Shown piece by piece: positions 5,964-9,844 of a stretch of DNA of 9,844 nucleotides. The translations under genes were made by a program, and so were the position numbers. Source of the stretch: an uncultured Oscillospiraceae bacterium. Lineage in GTDB: Bacteria > Bacillota > Clostridia > Oscillospirales > Oscillospiraceae. The stretch's first letter is position 1, and each line of letters begins with the position of its first letter. The stretch is from NCBI GenBank assembly GCA_900762005.1, contig CAAFEV010000019.1:1-9844 (forward strand), read 5' to 3'. The notes beneath the pieces are model-generated. The model was given only the letters and a program-made list of their open reading frames with translations, ran no database searches and was not told where the DNA came from.

Positions 5964-7097
5964 ATGAGCACAGTTGCACGAAATGCCGATTACACAAAAG
6001 AATATAACCGCAAGCTGGTGCTGCGCCTGCTGCGCCACCAGCCGATGTCCCGTGCGGAAATCGCACGCCGGACGGGCCTGACACGCGCCTGTACCTCGCT
6101 GATTGCCGCCGAGCTTCTCAATGACGGTGCTGTACGCGAGATGGCTCCCGTCGGCGGTCAGCGCGGCAGGACACCGACGCCGCTGATGCTCTGCAGTGAC
6201 GCGGGCTACGCCATCGGTATTTACCTGAACCGCGACGGCTGCACGGCGGGTGTGGTGGATATCACGGGCAATATTCTCGCGCAGGAGCGCGTCCGCATGG
6301 ACGATGAGGGCGAACGCCTGTCACTGCTGGAAACGGCAATCAACAAGCTTTTGCGCGAAAGCGGTATTCCGATGGAGCACTTTTGCGGCATCGGTATTTC
6401 CGCACCCGGCCCACTGGACGGAGAGAGCGGGAAAATCCTAAATCCGCCGCGCTTCAGCCTTTGGAATCAGGTGGAAATCGGCGCAATTTTGCAGGCGCGT
6501 ACCGGTTTGCCGGTTTATCTGGAGAACAATGCAACCTGCCTTGCGGGCTACCATTACGGCAGACCCGAGAGTTGCGGGAGCGAGAACTTTCTGCTGCTGC
6601 TGGTTGACAGCGGCATCGGTTCGGGCGTAATTTCCAAGGGAAAGCTGCTCAAGGGTGCGGGCTATTTTACCAGTGAGCTGGGGCATACCTCCATCAATTT
6701 CCGGGGACGCCCGTGCGAATGCGGAAATATCGGCTGTCTGGAGGCATATGCCGCAATTCCGAAGCTGCTGAAGGACACGGGCTTCCACACCTGGAAGCAG
6801 GTGATTGATGCGCTGGAGGTTTCCGAGGATGCGGGACGGCTTATTACGCTGGAGGCGGAATATCTCAGCACGGCGATTGTCAATCTGACAAACTTAATCT
6901 GCATTGATTCCGTGCTTCTGGCGGGCGATTTGCTGTACGGCGCGGAGCATATTGCAGCGGAAATGGAACGCATCATCAACACCCGCTCGCTCTACGCAGA
7001 GTGTAAGCCGCTGCGTGTGCTCGCCTCATCAAATGCAGCGGGAATTAAACTTCTGGCAGCGGCGGATATTGCCTTTACCCGTGCGCTGACCGTATAA
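5964..7097 (+). CDS. ROK-family transcriptional regulator
   Basis: The 377-residue protein has a winged helix-turn-helix at about residues 15-60 (MSRAEIARRTGLTRACTSLIA) followed by a ROK sugar-binding fold. The phosphate-loop-like DSGIGSGVISKG (215-226) and the ROK zinc site are intact: His241 in ELGHTS and Cys251, Cys253 and Cys258 in PCECGNIGCLEAY. Where ROK kinases have E-N-D-A with a catalytic Asp, this protein has YLENNAT (Asn189), so it is probably a sensor without kinase activity. ROK repressors of this kind usually release DNA on binding a sugar or sugar phosphate. Start ATG 5964 has AAAGGAG ending 8 nt upstream. It sits 64 nt after manA, with its own inverted repeat and -10 box, and 14 nt before the epimerase gene. 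Likely targets are the palindromes at 4766-4784 and 5912-5935 (inference). Confidence 0.92.
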   Translation: MSTVARNADYTKEYNRKLVLRLLRHQPMSRAEIARRTGLTRACTSLIAAELLNDGAVREMAPVGGQRGRTPTPLMLCSDAGYAIGIYLNRDGCTAGVVDITGNILAQERVRMDDEGERLSLLETAINKLLRESGIPMEHFCGIGISAPGPLDGESGKILNPPRFSLWNQVEIGAILQARTGLPVYLENNATCLAGYHYGRPESCGSENFLLLLVDSGIGSGVISKGKLLKGAGYFTSELGHTSINFRGRPCECGNIGCLEAYAAIPKLLKDTGFHTWKQVIDALEVSEDAGRLITLEAEYLSTAIVNLTNLICIDSVLLAGDLLYGAEHIAAEMERIINTRSLYAECKPLRVLASSNAAGIKLLAAADIAFTRALTV

Positions 7098-7111
7098 AAA
7101 AGGATAGCAAT

Positions 7112-7954
7112 ATGAGAATAGAATTGAATAACGGACTGCTGCGTGTGCAGCTTGATGCACTGGGGGCAGAGCTGAAGTCCGTGCTCCGTAACGGTGTGCA
7201 ATACCTCTGGCAGGGGGACGCCGCCGTCTGGAAGGATACGGCACCGCTGCTGTTTCCCGTTGTGGGCAGACAGTGCTGCTTTTCCTACCTGCTGGACGGC
7301 GTGCGCTATGAAATGCCGATGCACGGCTTTGCAAAGGACAGCACCTTTACCGTAACGCGGCAAAGCACTGCCGAGGCGGCTCTGACGCTTTCGGCAGATG
7401 CACGCACACGCGCATGGTATCCTTTTGATTTTGTGCTGGAATCGGAATTCCGGCTGGAGGGGGAGTGTCTGCTTGTGACGCGCCGCGTGACCAATCACGG
7501 CGACCGCCCTATGCCCTTTTCCATCGGCGAGCACCCCGGCTATTGCATTTCCTCCGCAGACAGCGGCGCGTATCTGCGCTTTTCCTGCACGGAGGAGGAG
7601 AAACGCTGGGTTCTGGACGATGAGATTATCGACCACGCCGAGCCTTTTTTGTACTCGGACACGCTGCCGATTACGCCGACGCTCTTTGACCGGGGTGCAT
7701 TGATTTTCAAGAACCTGCGCTCAAAGCGTGTGACGCTCTTCCGTGCGGACGGGCACACGGTCTGTGTGGAATTTGACGACTGGAAGCACCTCGGCATCTG
7801 GGCAAAGCCCAACGCCCCTTATATCTGCATTGAGCCATGGAACGGGCTTGCTTCCTCCAAAGGGTCCTCCGAGGATATCTGGGAGAAGGAGAGCATCCGC
7901 AAGCTGCTGCCCGGTGCGCACGAGCAATTCACAATGACCGTGCGGTTCCGCTAA
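7112..7954 (+). CDS. Aldose 1-epimerase family protein (LacX-like mutarotase)
   Basis: The 280-residue protein fits the galactose mutarotase-like beta-sandwich fold, which interconverts alpha and beta anomers of free sugars or, in some relatives, sugar phosphates. Visible landmarks: PVVGRQ (49-54), MHGFAKD with His71, IGEHPGY with candidate acid His141, and IEPWNG with candidate base Glu241. The EPWxG and shorter length are typical of the LacX branch, not classical GalM, so substrate specificity is open. AAAAAGGA ends 7 nt before ATG 7112, and the gene starts 14 nt after the ROK stop, so it is cotranscribed with the regulator and probably with manA. A strong terminator follows. In this operon it would supply the correct anomer to the kinase or isomerase (inference). 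Confidence 0.9.
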   Translation: MRIELNNGLLRVQLDALGAELKSVLRNGVQYLWQGDAAVWKDTAPLLFPVVGRQCCFSYLLDGVRYEMPMHGFAKDSTFTVTRQSTAEAALTLSADARTRAWYPFDFVLESEFRLEGECLLVTRRVTNHGDRPMPFSIGEHPGYCISSADSGAYLRFSCTEEEKRWVLDDEIIDHAEPFLYSDTLPITPTLFDRGALIFKNLRSKRVTLFRADGHTVCVEFDDWKHLGIWAKPNAPYICIEPWNGLASSKGSSEDIWEKESIRKLLPGAHEQFTMTVRFR

Positions 7955-7960
7955 AAATGA

Positions 7961-8086
7961 TATAACAAATTTTGCATTTGTATGTAAAAACAACTAAAAA
8001 AGCCGTCATACGCTCGGTTAAAAAAGAGAAAAAGCGGGCGTGGGGCGGCTTTATTTGTTTAACCACTTGACAATAAATTTGTTATA
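7961..8086. repeat. 12-bp inverted repeat flanking the terminator
   Basis: TATAACAAATTT at 7961-7972 is exactly inverted as AAATTTGTTATA at 8075-8086, with 102 bp between the arms. The left arm lies just after the epimerase stop; the right arm lies between the -35 and -10 boxes of the next promoter. The left arm also overlaps a small inverted repeat, ACAAAT (7965-7970) with ATTTGT (7976-7981). It could be a pair of regulator sites; chance similarity in AT-rich DNA is the alternative. Confidence 0.45.
7999..8060 (+). terminator. Intrinsic terminator of the isomerase-regulator-epimerase unit
   Basis: Arms 7999-8016 and 8035-8052 pair over 18 positions with a single A/G mismatch (8008/8043) and an 18-nt purine-rich loop. 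The run ATTTGTTT follows. Three pairs are T with G, which are stable G-U wobbles only in plus-strand RNA and would be A/C mismatches in minus-strand RNA. The hairpin is therefore built for the rightward transcript. Confidence 0.8.
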
Positions 8087-8095
8087 ACGTAAAAT
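8067..8095 (+). promoter_or_regulatory. Promoter of the modular surface protein gene
   Basis: TTGACA at 8067-8072 is followed after exactly 17 bp by TAAAAT at 8090-8095 (five of six consensus bases). The predicted start is near 8102. The spacer contains the self-complementary GTTATAAC (8081-8088) and the right arm of the 12-bp inverted repeat, so the promoter may be regulated. Confidence 0.75.
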
Positions 8096-8137
8096 AAAAT
8101 CGAAAATAGTATAGGGCGCAAAGCCGGAGGATTTCCT

Positions 8138-9844
8138 ATGAAGAAAAAATGGATGCTCATATTGATTGCCGCGCTTGTCGTGGTTGCTGCTGCGGTTACG
8201 GTGGTGCTTCTGCTGACGGGCGGCTCTGCGGAGGAAGGCGGCGATATTCCTGCCGGAGATACCGCAGCGTATACCGACGGTAACTGGGAGATGACAAAGG
8301 AGTGGACGATTGCCCGCGCCGAGAGCGGCGAGGAAACGCTCCGTGTACTTGCGGCGCAAGACGCTACCGCATGGAATACCTTCTTTAATTTATATGAACG
8401 TTGGAGCGTCTCTGCCGACTTCAGCTTAGATAAGGAGCACGGTGCGTCGGACTGTATGCGTCTTGTGTTCGGTGACGCGCACGGGAACGTCTGCCTTGCA
8501 GTTTCCGTCGAGTATCAGGGCAAAGAGCGCGTTTTGCTGAAGGCGGATGCGCTGACCGAGAAGGGCTGGAAAAATGTCCTGCTCGGCGAGGACTGGATAT
8601 CCGTTGCGAAGGGACCGCTGAATCTCAAGGTCAGCCGAGAGAACGGGAAAAATGCGCTGGAGGTTGTGCTCTCACAGAATGGCACCCCGCTCAGCGAGGC
8701 AACGACAAAGACTATGACCAATCAGGTGATGGATATTGTCCGCCGTCCGGGTCTGAGCGTTTATCACACCGAGGGCAGTTTTTCGAGCTTTGCGGTTGTG
8801 GCGGACAGAAAGCCCACGGATGCCGATGCAGTGATGGACGGCGTGATTGTGGCAGGCGATAATGTTCCGACGGAGGAATGGCTGCTCGGCGAAAACGCGG
8901 TACATAATCTGCTCAACGACAAATCCGCGATTGTCATTGACGGCGAACGCGAGAACATGGCATGGAACGCCGTGAACACGCTCGGCGATGTCTGGATGCT
9001 TTCATTCAAGGTGGAATTCGGCAAGAGCTACCGCGACTCTGTCTGCGCACGCTTTATGTTCGGCCCGAAGGCGGAGACGGACGGCGAGTACTGCGGACTG
9101 GTTACCGTGAATTACGCAAACTCCGGCGTGAATGTGCAGATGGAAAACAAAGAGGGCAGTGCGTGGATTACCACGGCGACCTCACTGGGCTGGAAGCCGG
9201 TCGCTTCCCGCAGCGTAAATGTGGAGCTGGTAAAATATCCGGGTATCAACCGCGTTGCAATTTTTGTTTATGAGGGCAGCCGCCTCGTGTTCTCGACCTT
9301 CTCAGACGAGATGTCCGCACAGGATATGGCGAGGTATCAGCACTACGGCGTGATGGTTTATTCCTCGCAGGTGCGCTTCAGCGAATTCGGTTTTACGGAG
9401 ACTGCGGATGAAGCCAAAATGCCGGATATGACCGAGCGGGTCTACCCGAAAATCAGCGATCTTGCAATCGGTAGCGCAACGGCAACAAATGACTGGAGCC
9501 TGAGCAAGAACAGCGTCTTCTTCCGCGAGAACGGCAAGGACGCGATGGTGATTGACTCTAAGGGCGAGGAATTCTCCTACTATGTGAAAAACTCCATTGC
9601 CGGCAACTGGTCGATGTCCGCCAAGGTTGAATTCGGCACCTATTATTCCGATACCGCCGGCGTGCGTATTGCGTTTTCCGACACGGACGGCAATCTGTCG
9701 GCACTGCTGACCGTGAAGTATTCCCCAAGCGACAACGCGATTGATGTGAATTTGCAAACCTACGAAAAGGACAAGGACCTTTGGACGGATGCGCTGAAGA
9801 GCGGTTGGGCAAAGGGTGAGAGCTCCTCTATCCTGAAGCTCTCC
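8138..9844 (+). CDS. Membrane-anchored extracellular protein with three tandem beta-rich modules (partial, C-terminus beyond right edge)
   Basis: An open frame runs 569 codons from ATG 8138 to the window end without a stop. GGAGG (8126-8130) lies 7 nt upstream. The N-terminus is MKKKW followed by a long hydrophobic segment (about residues 6-27, ending VVLLLTGGS) with no lipobox cysteine, so it is probably a signal anchor with the rest outside the cell. The remainder is a threefold repeat of about 200 residues, each with an opening Trp (50, 248, 453), a W-x-x-S-x-x-x-x-F strand (Trp89, Trp286, Trp491; WMLSFKVEFG and WSMSAKVEFG are clearly alike) and a late Gly-Trp (144, 352, 557). Alternating hydrophobic and polar residues suggest beta-sandwich modules such as concanavalin-A-like or carbohydrate-binding domains, but I do not recognise a named family. 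It has its own promoter. A role in binding a polysaccharide at the cell surface is inference from context. Confidence 0.85.
   Translation, partial: MKKKWMLILIAALVVVAAAVTVVLLLTGGSAEEGGDIPAGDTAAYTDGNWEMTKEWTIARAESGEETLRVLAAQDATAWNTFFNLYERWSVSADFSLDKEHGASDCMRLVFGDAHGNVCLAVSVEYQGKERVLLKADALTEKGWKNVLLGEDWISVAKGPLNLKVSRENGKNALEVVLSQNGTPLSEATTKTMTNQVMDIVRRPGLSVYHTEGSFSSFAVVADRKPTDADAVMDGVIVAGDNVPTEEWLLGENAVHNLLNDKSAIVIDGERENMAWNAVNTLGDVWMLSFKVEFGKSYRDSVCARFMFGPKAETDGEYCGLVTVNYANSGVNVQMENKEGSAWITTATSLGWKPVASRSVNVELVKYPGINRVAIFVYEGSRLVFSTFSDEMSAQDMARYQHYGVMVYSSQVRFSEFGFTETADEAKMPDMTERVYPKISDLAIGSATATNDWSLSKNSVFFRENGKDAMVIDSKGEEFSYYVKNSIAGNWSMSAKVEFGTYYSDTAGVRIAFSDTDGNLSALLTVKYSPSDNAIDVNLQTYEKDKDLWTDALKSGWAKGESSSILKLS
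8285..9844 (+). repeat. Three diverged ~200-residue protein modules
   Basis: The module boundaries estimated from aligned Trp positions are about 8285-8803, 8879-9397 and 9494 to the edge. Spacing between equivalent residues is 197-208 codons at three independent landmarks. The copies have diverged strongly, modules 2 and 3 being the most alike, so this is an old internal duplication, not a recent DNA repeat. Confidence 0.6.

Noticed and set aside
6992..7636. Minus-strand open frame of 214 codons across the ROK/epimerase junction
   Set aside because: It spans two well-supported plus-strand genes and has no motif or start signal; it reflects the codon composition of those genes.
8103..8113. 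AAAATAGTATA, shared with 5906-5916 upstream of the ROK gene
   Set aside because: It is an 11-mer in AT-rich promoter DNA. It includes the -10 box in one case but lies downstream of the -10 box in the other, so a common function is not supported.
8051..8359. Minus-strand open frame of 102 codons over the terminator and surface-protein start
   Set aside because: It overlaps the plus-strand promoter, terminator and signal anchor, and its product has no recognisable feature.
1..9844. Mobile elements, CRISPR arrays, tRNA or rRNA genes
   Set aside because: No terminal repeats with transposase, spaced direct repeats or RNA-gene motifs were seen on either strand.

Overview
The window looks like a chromosomal carbohydrate-catabolism locus from an anaerobic Gram-positive bacterium, most likely a gut-type Clostridia member (inference). 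The reasons are a glycyl radical enzyme with its radical-SAM activase (an oxygen-sensitive pair), near-consensus TTGACA/TATAAT promoters, strong AAGGAG-type ribosome sites, a DUF624 (YesL-like) membrane protein typical of Firmicutes sugar-transport loci, and moderately GC-rich coding DNA with AT-rich intergenic gaps. The species cannot be named from the sequence. No RNA gene, mobile element, CRISPR array or clearly broken gene was seen.

Left half, minus strand (reading leftward from about 4724): glycyl-radical activating enzyme (3996-4724), glycyl radical enzyme (1599-3977), FGGY-family sugar kinase (301-1605) and the N-terminal part of a YesL/DUF624 membrane protein (1-288, cut by the window edge). 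The genes are separated by 18 nt, a 7-nt overlap and 12 nt, so they form one operon.

Centre: a 116-bp divergent control region (4725-4840). Two strong promoters sit back to back, and both -35 boxes lie inside one perfect 19-bp palindrome, which looks like a shared operator.

Right half, plus strand: a class I mannose-6-phosphate isomerase (4841-5899), a ROK-family transcriptional regulator with its own promoter-proximal inverted repeat (5964-7097) and a LacX-like aldose 1-epimerase (7112-7954). An 18-bp-stem terminator closes this unit. A separate promoter then drives a membrane-anchored extracellular protein of at least 569 residues made of three ~200-residue beta-rich modules (8138 to beyond the right edge).

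Working model (inference): a sugar or sugar derivative is imported, equilibrated between anomers (epimerase), phosphorylated (FGGY kinase), isomerised (PMI-like protein) and cleaved or dehydrated by the glycyl radical enzyme, under control of the ROK regulator. The glycyl radical enzyme is not an ordinary pyruvate formate-lyase: it has a G-C-Q-E-P thiyl motif rather than Cys-Cys. Its pairing with a sugar kinase and isomerase suggests a radical-based sugar or sugar-phosphate reaction. The precedent known to me is the E. coli enzymes YbiW and PflD, reported to open 1,5-anhydrohexitol-6-phosphates. The substrate here is unknown.
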